DNA from: an uncultured Candidatus Melainabacteria bacterium
GTDB taxonomy: Bacteria > Cyanobacteriota > Vampirovibrionia > Gastranaerophilales > Gastranaerophilaceae
NCBI GenBank assembly: GCA_934757245.1
Contig: CAKVLH010000002.1
Location: 165,687 to 229,686 of the forward strand
Direction: 5' to 3'
DNA: 64,000 nucleotides
The position numbers and the translations under genes are program-made. The first letter of the stretch is position 1. Every line of letters begins with the position of its first letter. Shown here in pieces: positions 18,199 to 26,225 of this stretch. The notes beneath the pieces were generated by a model. The model had not been told where the DNA came from and searched no databases. It saw nothing but the letters and a program-made list of their open reading frames with translations.

Positions 18199-19236
18199 CT
18201 ATCCTATATTCTTAACCAAAAACTCCGTAAAATCTTGAACCTTGTATTGTCCAAAACAGAATGCACTTAATGCTGTTTCGCAACCAAGACAAGATGTCAA
18301 AACGATTTTTGTACCACTATTTATAATATTATTGTGTTTGTTTTTGTAAATCTTTGAAAGAATCTTATATTCGTCAAGTTTTGTAATTCCATTTAATCCG
18401 CAACAGCTGTCAAAATCTTTCATTTCAACGTATTCTAAATTTTCGGTATTCTCTAAAATCCATTTGATATCTTCAAAGTTATCCAAGTTGCAAGGTTTAT
18501 GGAATGTTACTTTAGTTTTCTTTTTTAGTTTTAATCTAAGTTGATTTTCTCTTATATAAGTAAAAATATTTCTAACATTCAAATCTTGCGAAAAGCCTTT
18601 GATTGTTTTTTCACAGCTTGCACAAGTTGTTACAATATCAGTAATGCCATTCTGCTTAATTATATTTAAATAGCTTTCTTTTGATTGCCTAAAACTTTCT
18701 TTATCTCCGCGAACATAAAACGGAATGCCACAACAATTGAATTTTGGAGAGCAAACTTCGATATTGCAAGAGTTTAAAAGTTTTACAACTGCCTTATTGC
18801 CTTTAATATTCCCGCTACAACCGCCAAAATAGATAACTTTTTTATCAAAATTTTTAGACTTTATATTTTTAGCGAAAAGGCTTAAAATTTTTATTCCGAT
18901 TCCAAATATAAAATTTTTTTGGATAAACGAAACAAATCTTTCAAAGCTATGCGTTCTAAAGTATTCGGCTTTTGCGGATGCAATTATGTCAACTACATTG
19001 ATTCCACTGGGACAAAATTTAGTACACGCTCCGCATTTTAGACATAAATCTAAGTAACGATTTAATTTTGGAGACATCTTGAAATCCCCTTTGATTAAAC
19101 CGCGAAGCATAATGAAATGCCCTCTTGAAACTGTGCAGTCGTTGCCTGTAATTTTGTATATGGGACAGACTGCCTGACAAAGTCCACATTTTGAGCAAGA
19201 GTGTATTTCTTCTTTGTATTCCGCCAAATCTTTCAT
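18199..19236 (-). CDS. Fe-S oxidoreductase subunit (GlcF/LutA-like, two CCG domains)
   Basis: 345-aa electron-transfer protein. Two ferredoxin-type 4Fe-4S motifs are seen: C14, C17, C20, C24 and C65, C68, C71, C75. Two cysteine-rich CCG domains follow, with CCGIPF near residue 170 and CCGLNG near 285, each with an upstream CxxC partner (TTCASCEKT and TSCLGCETA). This is the plan of glycolate or lactate dehydrogenase Fe-S subunits and related reductases. The flavoprotein partner is not in the window, so the substrate cannot be named. Transcribed divergently from the phosphatase gene. Confidence 0.85.
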   Translation of the reverse strand: MKDLAEYKEEIHSCSKCGLCQAVCPIYKITGNDCTVSRGHFIMLRGLIKGDFKMSPKLNRYLDLCLKCGACTKFCPSGINVVDIIASAKAEYFRTHSFERFVSFIQKNFIFGIGIKILSLFAKNIKSKNFDKKVIYFGGCSGNIKGNKAVVKLLNSCNIEVCSPKFNCCGIPFYVRGDKESFRQSKESYLNIIKQNGITDIVTTCASCEKTIKGFSQDLNVRNIFTYIRENQLRLKLKKKTKVTFHKPCNLDNFEDIKWILENTENLEYVEMKDFDSCCGLNGITKLDEYKILSKIYKNKHNNIINSGTKIVLTSCLGCETALSAFCFGQYKVQDFTEFLVKNIG

Positions 19237-19308
19237 AACACCATTTTAGCACAATTGTTTTGTTGCTTTCGTATAAAAATTCGACATGATAAATTTTTAA
19301 AATTTGAC

Positions 19309-19896
19309 ATGGCAAAAAATTTTTTTTGGTGTTTTTATATCATTGTGAAACTTCGTGATTTAAATTATATATTTGGATATCAAAAAATAGTAAAGGTAGA
19401 TAATAATCTATTGCGTGGTAGTGCTCCTTTTACACCTTTTAAAATGGCGAGATTAAAATTGAACGGTGTGAAGCAGATAATTGATTTGCGTACATCTTCA
19501 GTTTCCGGTTCATCTACTGCGAAAGCAATTGAGAAGTTTTATTGTAAATGTTTTAACATTAAGTATATTAATATGCCATTCGCATTTACTAATGGCTATT
19601 TACCTGCAGAAAATAGTTTTGAAACTGTTGCTAATAAAATAAATGAAAACAATTTGAGAACTTATATTCATTGCCATTACGGAAGACATCGAACAGGGGA
19701 ATGTGTTGCGTTTTATCAAAAACAAAAAAATTACAATGAAGACGAAATAGTGAAAGGTTTGTTAGATAATGGTTGGAATAAAAAAATCGATTTTGTAGAA
19801 CGTAGCTATAAAAGCTTATTAATGTTTTTAAAAAAATATTTTCCTGCTCAGAAACATATAGATGAAGTTGAAAAATATAAAAAATTGTTTGGATAA
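19309..19896 (+). CDS. Dual-specificity/tyrosine phosphatase family protein
   Basis: 195 aa. The P-loop HCHYGRHRTG (121-130) fits the cysteine phosphatase signature HCX5R(S/T), with nucleophile C122 and R128. DLRTSS at about 59-64 is the typical strand preceding the catalytic core, and NNLLRGSAPF resembles bacterial dual-specificity phosphatases. Neither start is certain: ATG at 19309 is used, but a GTG at 19345 would remove a hydrophobic leader, and neither has a Shine-Dalgarno. TTGACA at 19304-19309 overlaps the ATG. The substrate is unknown. The gene stands alone between a divergent Fe-S gene and higBA. Confidence 0.75.
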   Translation: MAKNFFWCFYIIVKLRDLNYIFGYQKIVKVDNNLLRGSAPFTPFKMARLKLNGVKQIIDLRTSSVSGSSTAKAIEKFYCKCFNIKYINMPFAFTNGYLPAENSFETVANKINENNLRTYIHCHYGRHRTGECVAFYQKQKNYNEDEIVKGLLDNGWNKKIDFVERSYKSLLMFLKKYFPAQKHIDEVEKYKKLFG

Positions 19897-19958
19897 TTCT
19901 TTTAAGGCATATTGTGGAAACTTAAGCATTAATATTATAGAGTAGAGTCGTAAGAGAG

Positions 19959-19989
19959 TTGAAATATTATAACTAATTAGTTATAATAT
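19959..19989 (+). promoter_or_regulatory. higBA promoter with operator palindrome in the spacer
   Basis: TTGAAA (19959-19964), 17-bp spacer, TATAAT (19982-19987). A perfect 26-bp palindrome (19964-19989, ATATTATAACTAA and its complement) covers the spacer and the -10, so a bound dimer would block polymerase. It is very probably the antitoxin's autoregulatory site. Confidence 0.75.
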
Positions 19990-20002
19990 AATTAGGTACA
20001 AA

Positions 20003-20371
20003 ATGGATAAGAAATACGAAGTAATATTCTGGCAAGATACAAACGGTTATAGCGAAAGCCAAGAATATATCTACAAGTTGAAAGAAAAATCTTTAAAATC
20101 AAAAGATGCAAGAATTAAATTAAAGAAAATAGTTGAGTATCTTGATATCTTAGAATGCTATGGCACACAAGTCGGAGAACCTTTTATCAAACATTTAGAA
20201 GGTGATTTGTACGAATTAAGACCGATTAGAGACAGATTTTTCTTTTTCTACAAACAAGAAAATAAATATATTATTCTTAACCACTTCGTAAAAATGACTC
20301 AAAAAACTCCTCGTAGGGAGATTGAAAAGGCCTTAAAACTAATGAAAGATTCTATTGAAAGGAATTTGTAA
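20003..20371 (+). CDS. HigB/RelE-family (phage Gp49-like) toxin
   Basis: 122-aa small basic protein. The segments EPFIKHLEGDLYELRPIRDRFFFFY and ILNHFVKMTQKTPRREIEKA are typical of Gp49-like/HigB toxins, which are ribosome-dependent mRNA interferases. It precedes its antitoxin by 2 bp, the reversed toxin-first order characteristic of higBA. Translation follows AGG a few nt before the ATG. The operator palindrome at 19964-19989 suggests autoregulation. Cleavage activity is inferred from family membership. Confidence 0.85.
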   Translation: MDKKYEVIFWQDTNGYSESQEYIYKLKEKSLKSKDARIKLKKIVEYLDILECYGTQVGEPFIKHLEGDLYELRPIRDRFFFFYKQENKYIILNHFVKMTQKTPRREIEKALKLMKDSIERNL

Positions 20372-20373
20372 AA

Positions 20374-20652
20374 ATGGAAAATAAACATTCTAACAAATGG
20401 TCAGATTTTAAAGAAACTCTTGATTTAACAAGAGAAGAACAATCCCAAATAGATTTGCAGGTAGAACTATTGGGAAAAATTCTTGAGATTAGGAAAGAAA
20501 GAGGCTTAACACAAGCTGAGTTTGCTAAATTATGTAATATCAAACAAGAGTATTTAGTTCGTTTAGAGAAATCAAAAACAGCTCCTCAAATTGATACTTT
20601 ATTGAAGATTTTAATTCCTCTCGGATATAAACTTGATATTGTACCTTTGTAA
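20374..20652 (+). CDS. HigA-type XRE antitoxin
   Basis: 92-aa helix-turn-helix protein: the HTH spans about residues 35-88, with GLTQAEFAKLCNIKQEYLVRLE as the two DNA-contacting helices. An N-terminal arm of about 30 residues probably wraps the toxin. It starts 2 bp after the toxin stop, and a terminator follows at 20680. It should bind the toxin and the palindrome over the promoter. Confidence 0.88.
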   Translation: MENKHSNKWSDFKETLDLTREEQSQIDLQVELLGKILEIRKERGLTQAEFAKLCNIKQEYLVRLEKSKTAPQIDTLLKILIPLGYKLDIVPL

Positions 20653-20679
20653 TAATATGAAGTTTTTAATAGAAATAAA

Positions 20680-20706
20680 ATAGCAACGGCAAAAACCGTT
20701 GCTATT
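20680..20706 (+). terminator. Terminator of higBA
   Basis: 10-bp stem ATAGCAACGG/CCGTTGCTAT with a 6-nt loop, followed by TATT. The tRNA on the other strand ends 16 bp further on. Confidence 0.8.
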
Positions 20707-20721
20707 ATTGAGTTTTAAATT

Positions 20722-20793
20722 TGGGCCCGGAGGGATTCGAACCCACGACCAAAGGATTATGAGTCCTCTGCGCTACCGCTGCGCCACAGGCCC
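20722..20793 (-). tRNA. tRNA with CAU anticodon (Met or lysidine-modified Ile)
   Basis: 72 nt fold into a cloverleaf: acceptor GGGCCTG with CGGGCCC, D arm GCGCAGCGGTAGCGC, anticodon loop CTCATAA and T arm GTGGGTTCGAATCCC; CCA is not encoded. The anticodon CAT fits elongator tRNA-Met or tRNA-Ile2. GACTCATAATC followed by TTGGTCG resembles E. coli ileX, so Ile2 is quite possible. It lacks the three G-C pairs before the anticodon typical of the initiator. Confidence 0.93.
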
Positions 20794-20981
20794 AAGAGCA
20801 TGGCGTCTTAATTATTCAGTTTTATTTTATTTAGCCTGTGTCTTGCGCTAGCGTCGCTACCTACCTCTCACAAAACTTGACATTTAGTCAACTTTTGTTC
20901 GGCAGGGTGCCACAGGCCCAAAAGCATGGCGTCTTAATTATTCAGTTTTATTTTTTTGTTCGGCAGAGTGCCACAGGCCTC
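20783..20981 (-). repeat. Repeated copies of the tRNA 5' end and its leader
   Basis: The first about 12 nt of the tRNA together with its upstream leader (GCCACAGGCCCAAGAGCATGG then GTCTTAATTATTCAGTTTTATTTT on the plus strand) recur at 20908-20957, and a shorter copy occurs at 20969-20981. Between copies the segment TTTTGTTCGGCAG is also repeated. These look like residues of tRNA-gene duplication and deletion. The copies keep no tRNA body. Confidence 0.7.
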
Positions 20982-21104
20982 TAAGCAGGATAACTTAAAT
21001 TTCATCCACCTTACTCAAGTCTATCAACTAATTGGCAAAAAATCAAGAGCAAAATGATAATTTATATAATTAATCTAATTTGTATTTGTATGGTTTGATT
21101 GCTG

Positions 21105-21240
21105 TTAACTTTGTCAAGTAAAAATACTATAGAATTGAGTTTGCCTGCGTTCAATAACCAATAGTAACAGTAAAGGATTGAGTTTGTTAATAAATGTAAC
21201 AATTTGGCTAATTTTGCGCGATATAGCGCAAAATTTTTTA
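21105..21240 (+). promoter_or_regulatory. Promoter and leader attenuator-like hairpin of exoprotein copy 1
   Basis: TTAACT (21105-21110), 17-bp spacer, TATAGA (21128-21133). About 70 nt downstream, AATTTTGCGC and its complement (21210-21235) are followed by a T-run. This is a terminator ahead of the gene at 21304, so part of the transcripts may stop as an approximately 100-nt RNA. Nothing else is clear in 20982-21104. Confidence 0.5.
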
Positions 21241-21303
21241 TGTTGGATTTTTTTTAATAGTATATTAATAGATAAACAGTCAACATAAGAAGGATTTGTT
21301 TTT

Positions 21304-23382
21304 ATGAAAAACTTTAAGAGAAAACTATCAGCACTAGTCATGACAACATTGTTTGCCTCAATGCAGGTTTCATACGCGACTATTGATACAGGTTTAGGCG
21401 TAGGCAATGGCGGTGCAGTAATTAATAATGCCAGTGGCGGTTATGTAAATATGACCACCGGTAACGGTTCAGCAAACTTGAATTTCAACGGCAATTCTCA
21501 TGTAAATTGGGATACTTTAAACGTAAATAAAAACGAAAGTTTGAACTTTAATGCAGTCGGCGGAGCTAATGATTTAACAATTTTAAATACAGTAAATCAA
21601 GGCATGTCTAAGATTTATGGTCAAGTTAATGCAAACAGCGGTATTGGTAAATTGATTATTTCAAACCCAAACGGCGTATTGTTTGATGGTGCAAAATTCA
21701 CTACTGCAGGTGATTTACAGTTGACAACAAAAGACTTGTCAAATGTTCGCGTAGAAGATTTGGGCAATCTAAATCTTGATGATGCAAAATTTAAACAAAT
21801 CTATAACGATAACGGTGAATTGGTAGGAATATCAATAAAGAATAATTCAGAATTCCATGTTGGCGGAGAATACAATATCGTAGCACCTCTAATCAATGTT
21901 ATTGATTCAAGCGTAAGCGCAAAGACATTAAAAATGGTAACATCAAACGGACAAGATTATTTGGCGCTTGGAACCAGCAATGGCGCTCAAAAAGCAGGTG
22001 TAAATCTAAAAGCAGTAAATATCAATGGCGATGTATATATAACAACACCTGGCGCGGGAATTGTTCAAACATATAATGGCGGTACTATTAACGGTAATTT
22101 GAACGTAAATTCCAAAGATTCTGTTGTATTAAACTATAACGACCACGGCGAAAGACTTACTGTAAATGGTGATGTAACAACAAAAAGTTCTGGCAGTATG
22201 ACATTTTTAAGAAAAGCTGATGTAAAAGGCAATTTATCAATGTCAAATAGCGGTGGATTTGTTGATGTAGGCGATTCTACAGTTGGTAAGAATGCAACAT
22301 TAACAACAACCGGTACCGGTGATATGAACAATACAAAATACAACCACTTCGTTCACGTAATCGGCGATACAAAAGTGGGTGGTGATTTGAAAATTGATTC
22401 AGCTCAAAACATCCATATCGGTGGTTATGATTATGACGCTAAGAAACTTGCAGACGGCAAATTGACAGTTGGCGGAGATTTAACAGCACATGCTCATGAC
22501 GGTCATGTAATGACAACAATAGATACAAGCGCTAATAAGATTTCATTAAAGTCAGATACTTTAAACGTATTGACAGACGGTAAGGCAACATTGAGCGCAA
22601 ATGAATACGAATTCTCCGCAAATGGCTATATCGGTGGCTTGAATTCAACAGGTTCATATACAATTAATGGCAAGACCGTAACATTACCTGATGGCAAATA
22701 TTCAGTTGACGACTTGACAGTAGATGTAATGGAAAACTATAGACACATAGATTCATTGTCTAATCCAACTAACATAAATATTGCCGGTGGAAATATTACC
22801 AAAATTGACACTCCTGCAAATGCTTACATAGCATCAAAGGGTGATGTAAAATTAACAGGTGCAAACGCAAAAGACGTACATATTACAGCCCCTAATAAAT
22901 ATATTGAAATTACCGGCGACAAAGTTCACGCAGACAATATTATTGTTGGTAAAGAAACAGATAAGTTGAAAGTAGATTTCCCTTCTAGAGATTATACATT
23001 GAAGTATACTAATATTCGTGATGCCAAAGAAGTAACAGTTGGCAAAACAGAAGAAATCACTTACGAATTAACCAATGGTCCTAAAGGTTACAATACTCGC
23101 GACCCACGACCAAGCAATACAACATACTTAGTTGGTCCTGATAAACCTGATGTACCAAACCCACCAACACCGGATCCAGATCCAAACCCACCAACTCCGG
23201 ATGATAATGAAAACATTAAAGTTTTAAGAAGTTATGAAAGACCTACGTCTGTGGATGCAGTTCAACCATACACACCGGTAGCATACGCAGCCGACTTGGA
23301 TGACGATGATGTTGACACAGGAGTTCGTAAGAACGTTGACGGTTCAGTAACTGTTGTTAGAGCATTTCCAATGATTAACTAA
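21304..23382 (+). CDS. Two-partner-secretion exoprotein, filamentous haemagglutinin N-domain (copy 1)
   Basis: 692-aa exported protein. A signal peptide ends at SYA (residue 25), followed by the haemagglutinin-type secretion domain with SGIGKLIISNPNGVLFDGA (the NPNG motif) and many short beta strands that should form a right-handed helix. The end is a Pro-rich linker (PNPPTPDPDPNPPTPDD, about 617-634) and a conserved tail with DLDDDDVDTGVRKN. It is much shorter than classical adhesins. No TpsB transporter is nearby. Nucleotides 21347-23366 appear identical to 48809-50828, while signal-peptide codons and the last residues (FPMIN) differ. AAGAAGGA precedes the ATG. Adhesion is inferred. Confidence 0.85.
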   Translation: MKNFKRKLSALVMTTLFASMQVSYATIDTGLGVGNGGAVINNASGGYVNMTTGNGSANLNFNGNSHVNWDTLNVNKNESLNFNAVGGANDLTILNTVNQGMSKIYGQVNANSGIGKLIISNPNGVLFDGAKFTTAGDLQLTTKDLSNVRVEDLGNLNLDDAKFKQIYNDNGELVGISIKNNSEFHVGGEYNIVAPLINVIDSSVSAKTLKMVTSNGQDYLALGTSNGAQKAGVNLKAVNINGDVYITTPGAGIVQTYNGGTINGNLNVNSKDSVVLNYNDHGERLTVNGDVTTKSSGSMTFLRKADVKGNLSMSNSGGFVDVGDSTVGKNATLTTTGTGDMNNTKYNHFVHVIGDTKVGGDLKIDSAQNIHIGGYDYDAKKLADGKLTVGGDLTAHAHDGHVMTTIDTSANKISLKSDTLNVLTDGKATLSANEYEFSANGYIGGLNSTGSYTINGKTVTLPDGKYSVDDLTVDVMENYRHIDSLSNPTNINIAGGNITKIDTPANAYIASKGDVKLTGANAKDVHITAPNKYIEITGDKVHADNIIVGKETDKLKVDFPSRDYTLKYTNIRDAKEVTVGKTEEITYELTNGPKGYNTRDPRPSNTTYLVGPDKPDVPNPPTPDPDPNPPTPDDNENIKVLRSYERPTSVDAVQPYTPVAYAADLDDDDVDTGVRKNVDGSVTVVRAFPMIN
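21347..23366 (+). repeat. 2,020-bp direct repeat, copy 1 (identical to 48809-50828)
   Basis: Constant offset of 27,462 bp with no substitutions or indels noticed by eye. The boundaries fall inside the signal-peptide codons and about five codons before the stop; outside them the two genes differ at nucleotide level. Confidence 0.9.
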
Positions 23383-23407
23383 AAAATAATATAAACTGGA
23401 AAATATG

Positions 23408-23434
23408 AAAAAGCCCGCAAACGCGGGCTTTTTT
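23408..23434 (+). terminator. Terminator of exoprotein copy 1
   Basis: AAAAAGCCCGC, AAAC loop, GCGGGC and T6. It lies 25 bp after the stop. Confidence 0.92.
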
Positions 23435-23442
23435 ACTAATAA

Positions 23443-23471
23443 TTATCAACAACAGAATTTTGTTATATAAT
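23443..23471 (+). promoter_or_regulatory. aroC promoter, apparently leaderless
   Basis: TTATCA (23443-23448), 17 bp, perfect TATAAT (23466-23471). The aroC ATG begins 7 nt after the -10, where transcription would start. Confidence 0.6.
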
Positions 23472-23477
23472 GTTAGT

Positions 23478-24641
23478 ATGAATAGATTTAGATTTTTAAC
23501 TTCAGGCGAAAGTCATGGAAAATGCCTGAATGCAATAATAGAAGGAATACCTGCCGGAATTAGAATAAAAGCTTCCGTTATTAACGAAGATTTAGCGCGT
23601 CGTCAAGTCGGTTATGGTCGCGGTGGCAGAATGAAAATAGAAAAAGACACTGTTGAAATTAAATCAGGTGTGCGATTTGGAAAATCAACAGGAGCGCCAA
23701 TTTGTCTTGAAATCAAAAACAAAGATTTTGAAAATTGGCAAGAAGTTATGAACACGGAACATCAAGATTATCCTGCTCAAGAAACTTTAAAGAAAATTGA
23801 AGAAAAATCATTTACAACAGTTCGTCCCGGACACGCTGATTATGCGGGTTCTATCAAATACAATTTTACTGATTTGAGAAATGTTTTAGAACGCTCTAGT
23901 GCAAGAAAAACCGCAATAGAAGTTGCAGTAGGCTCTGTTGCGAAACAAATTCTTAAAGAATTCGGAATTATGGGATTTTCTCATGTTGTACAAATCGGCA
24001 ACGTAAAATTAGATTTTTACCCAAAAACTTATACTTTAATAAAAGAAAAAGCAGAAAAATCAGACGTAAGATGCGCTGATGATTTGACAGCTGATAGAAT
24101 GCGTAACGCAATAGACGAAGCCGCTCAAGCCGGTGATACTTTAGGCGGAAAATTTGAAGTTATTTTTGGCAATCTTCCTGTTGGATTAGGTTCTTACGTC
24201 CATTGGGACAGATGTTTAGATGGGCGTTTAGCGCAAGCTGTAATGAGTATTCCTGCTGTTAAAGCTGTTGAAATCGGTGCAGGTGTTGACGCAGCATCTT
24301 TAAAAGGTTCTCAAATGCATGATGAAATTTTTGTTAAAAACAAAAATGTTTATCGACATACAAATAATGCCGGTGGGCTTGAAGGTGGAATGACAAACGG
24401 GGAAGCGCTTGTAATTAAAGGTACAATGAAAGCAATTCCTACTATGCGCAAACCGCTTGCAACAGTTGATATTGAAGATATGCAACCTGCAAGTGCGCAT
24501 TTTGAACGTTCTGATACATGCGCAGTTCCTGCGTGCGCGGTTGTAGCAGAAGCCAGAATTGCAATTATTTTAGCAGATGAACTTCTAACAAAAATTGGTG
24601 GTGATAATTTTGTAGAAATGAAGGCTCATTATGGCGAATAA
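23478..24641 (+). CDS. aroC: Chorismate synthase
   Basis: Converts EPSP to chorismate, the last step of the shikimate pathway, with reduced FMN. MNRFRFLTSGESHGK at the N terminus, RRQVGYGRGGRMKIE, TTVRPGHADYAGSIKY and ERSSARKTA are family signatures; 387 aa is normal. The ATG at 23478 is preferred over an in-frame TTG at 23460, which would lie upstream of the -10. No Shine-Dalgarno is present and the mRNA is predicted to be leaderless. It overlaps aroK by 11 bp, the first gene of an aroC-aroK-aroB operon. Confidence 0.97.
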   Translation: MNRFRFLTSGESHGKCLNAIIEGIPAGIRIKASVINEDLARRQVGYGRGGRMKIEKDTVEIKSGVRFGKSTGAPICLEIKNKDFENWQEVMNTEHQDYPAQETLKKIEEKSFTTVRPGHADYAGSIKYNFTDLRNVLERSSARKTAIEVAVGSVAKQILKEFGIMGFSHVVQIGNVKLDFYPKTYTLIKEKAEKSDVRCADDLTADRMRNAIDEAAQAGDTLGGKFEVIFGNLPVGLGSYVHWDRCLDGRLAQAVMSIPAVKAVEIGAGVDAASLKGSQMHDEIFVKNKNVYRHTNNAGGLEGGMTNGEALVIKGTMKAIPTMRKPLATVDIEDMQPASAHFERSDTCAVPACAVVAEARIAIILADELLTKIGGDNFVEMKAHYGE

Positions 24642-25146
24642 TGAAAATATCGTTCTTGTCGGCATGCCTGCAAGCGGAAAAACAACCATTGGTACTCTGC
24701 TTGCAAACGAGCTTCCGACTCACATTCATATTGATATTGATAGCGTTATTGAAAAAACTCAAGGAATGAAGGTTTCTGATATTTTCGCCAAGTTTTCGGA
24801 AGATTATTTCAGAAAATTGGAATATGATACAATCAAAATGGTTTGTACAGGTAGGAATAAAATTATATCAACCGGTGGTGGTTCTTTTGAAAATCCCGAT
24901 AATAGAGCAACTTTGTTGAAGTTTGGTAAAGTTTTCTATTTGAAATCTGACCTTGATATATTATATTATAGAATATCAGAGGATTCGACAAGACCTCTTT
25001 TACAAAAAGAAAATCCACGCCAAGTCTTAGCAGATTTGATAAAAAAAAGAGAAGAAAACTATCAAAAAGCGCATTATACAATTGATACGAGCGCAATGAG
25101 TGAAGATGAAATTGTAAGGTTTATTATAAATGAGGCAAATTCTTAA
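24631..25146 (+). CDS. aroK: Shikimate kinase
   Basis: Phosphorylates shikimate with ATP. Walker A GMPASGKT (11-18), shikimate-binding IDIDSVIE and the TGGGS turn (STGGGSFEN), and the lid SEDSTRPLL are seen; 171 aa is typical. It starts inside the end of aroC and overlaps aroB by 17 bp, so the three genes are translationally coupled. Confidence 0.95.
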   Translation: MANNENIVLVGMPASGKTTIGTLLANELPTHIHIDIDSVIEKTQGMKVSDIFAKFSEDYFRKLEYDTIKMVCTGRNKIISTGGGSFENPDNRATLLKFGKVFYLKSDLDILYYRISEDSTRPLLQKENPRQVLADLIKKREENYQKAHYTIDTSAMSEDEIVRFIINEANS

Positions 25147-26209
25147 AGTTCAAATAAGTGATAACAAAGAATATCCGATTGAAATTTCGGATGATAGTTT
25201 TGCGAAACTTAATCAAGAGCTTTATGAAGCAACGCGCGGTCAAAAGCGTCTTGTTGTAATGTCTAAAAAGGTTTATGATTTGTATTTTAATGAATTAAAT
25301 TTTTCAGAAGAAGAAATATTTGTTCTTAAAGACGGCGAAAAAGAAAAAAATTACAAAAACTACCTCAAAATAATGAAGCGGGCAATTGAGCGCGGTTTAA
25401 CAAGAAACGACGTTATGATTGCTGTTGGCGGTGGTGTTGTTGGTGATATGACAGGATTTGTAGCGTCTACTTATATGCGTGGAATTGATTATATTCAAGT
25501 TCCAACAACATTACTTTCTGCTGTTGATTCTTCTGTTGGCGGAAAAACGGCAATTGATTTAGCCGAAGCTAAAAACATTATTGGCACATTTTACCAGCCA
25601 AAAAAAGTCTATATAAATATAAATTTTTTAAATACGCTTGATAAACGTCAATTTATGTCAGGGCTTGGCGAAGTTTTAAAATACGCTTTCATAGAAGAAA
25701 GTTGTCATTATGAAAATCCGCTCTATTTATTTGAGTTCTTGACATTAGGCTGTGAAAAAATCATGGAAAAAGAGCCTTTGACTATCATTAGAATGATTGA
25801 ATATTGCCTGCATTTGAAAATTGCTGTCGTAAACCAAGATGAAAAAGAAGGCGGATTGAGAAAAATTTTGAATTTTGGGCATACGCTTGCTCACGCTTTA
25901 GAAACAATTACAAAATATAAAAAATATACGCATGGTGAAGCAGTTGTTTTGGGAATGTTTTTTATAATCGAATGGGCTTATAAAAAACAATACATTAGCT
26001 ATTCTTACTATAGACTTTCGAATGAATTGTTTGCAAAGTATGGATTTAAGCCGTTAGACAAAAAATATCCGACTGAGAAATTGGTCGAAATTATGAAAAA
26101 AGACAAAAAAGCGACTTCAGATAAAATTGCGTTTATTATTCCAAGCGAAAAGAAGCAGGTTAAAGAAATAAAACTTGCGCCTCTTGAAGTCGAAGATATG
26201 TTTTTATAA
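25130..26209 (+). CDS. aroB: 3-dehydroquinate synthase
   Basis: NAD-dependent, metal-dependent cyclisation of DAHP to 3-dehydroquinate, the second step of the shikimate pathway. GGGVVGDMTGFVASTYMRG, PTTLLSAVDSSVGGKTAID and the metal-binding LNFGHTLAHALE are conserved. 359 aa is full length. It overlaps aroK upstream; a phosphoesterase gene follows after 16 bp and may be co-transcribed. Confidence 0.96.
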   Translation: MRQILKVQISDNKEYPIEISDDSFAKLNQELYEATRGQKRLVVMSKKVYDLYFNELNFSEEEIFVLKDGEKEKNYKNYLKIMKRAIERGLTRNDVMIAVGGGVVGDMTGFVASTYMRGIDYIQVPTTLLSAVDSSVGGKTAIDLAEAKNIIGTFYQPKKVYININFLNTLDKRQFMSGLGEVLKYAFIEESCHYENPLYLFEFLTLGCEKIMEKEPLTIIRMIEYCLHLKIAVVNQDEKEGGLRKILNFGHTLAHALETITKYKKYTHGEAVVLGMFFIIEWAYKKQYISYSYYRLSNELFAKYGFKPLDKKYPTEKLVEIMKKDKKATSDKIAFIIPSEKKQVKEIKLAPLEVEDMFL

Positions 26210-26225
26210 AAGAATAAGGAATATT

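Noticed and set aside
20722..20981. Attachment site of an integrated element at the tRNA
   Set aside because: Repeats copy the 5' end and leader, not the 3' end normally used, and no integrase or foreign gene block is nearby.
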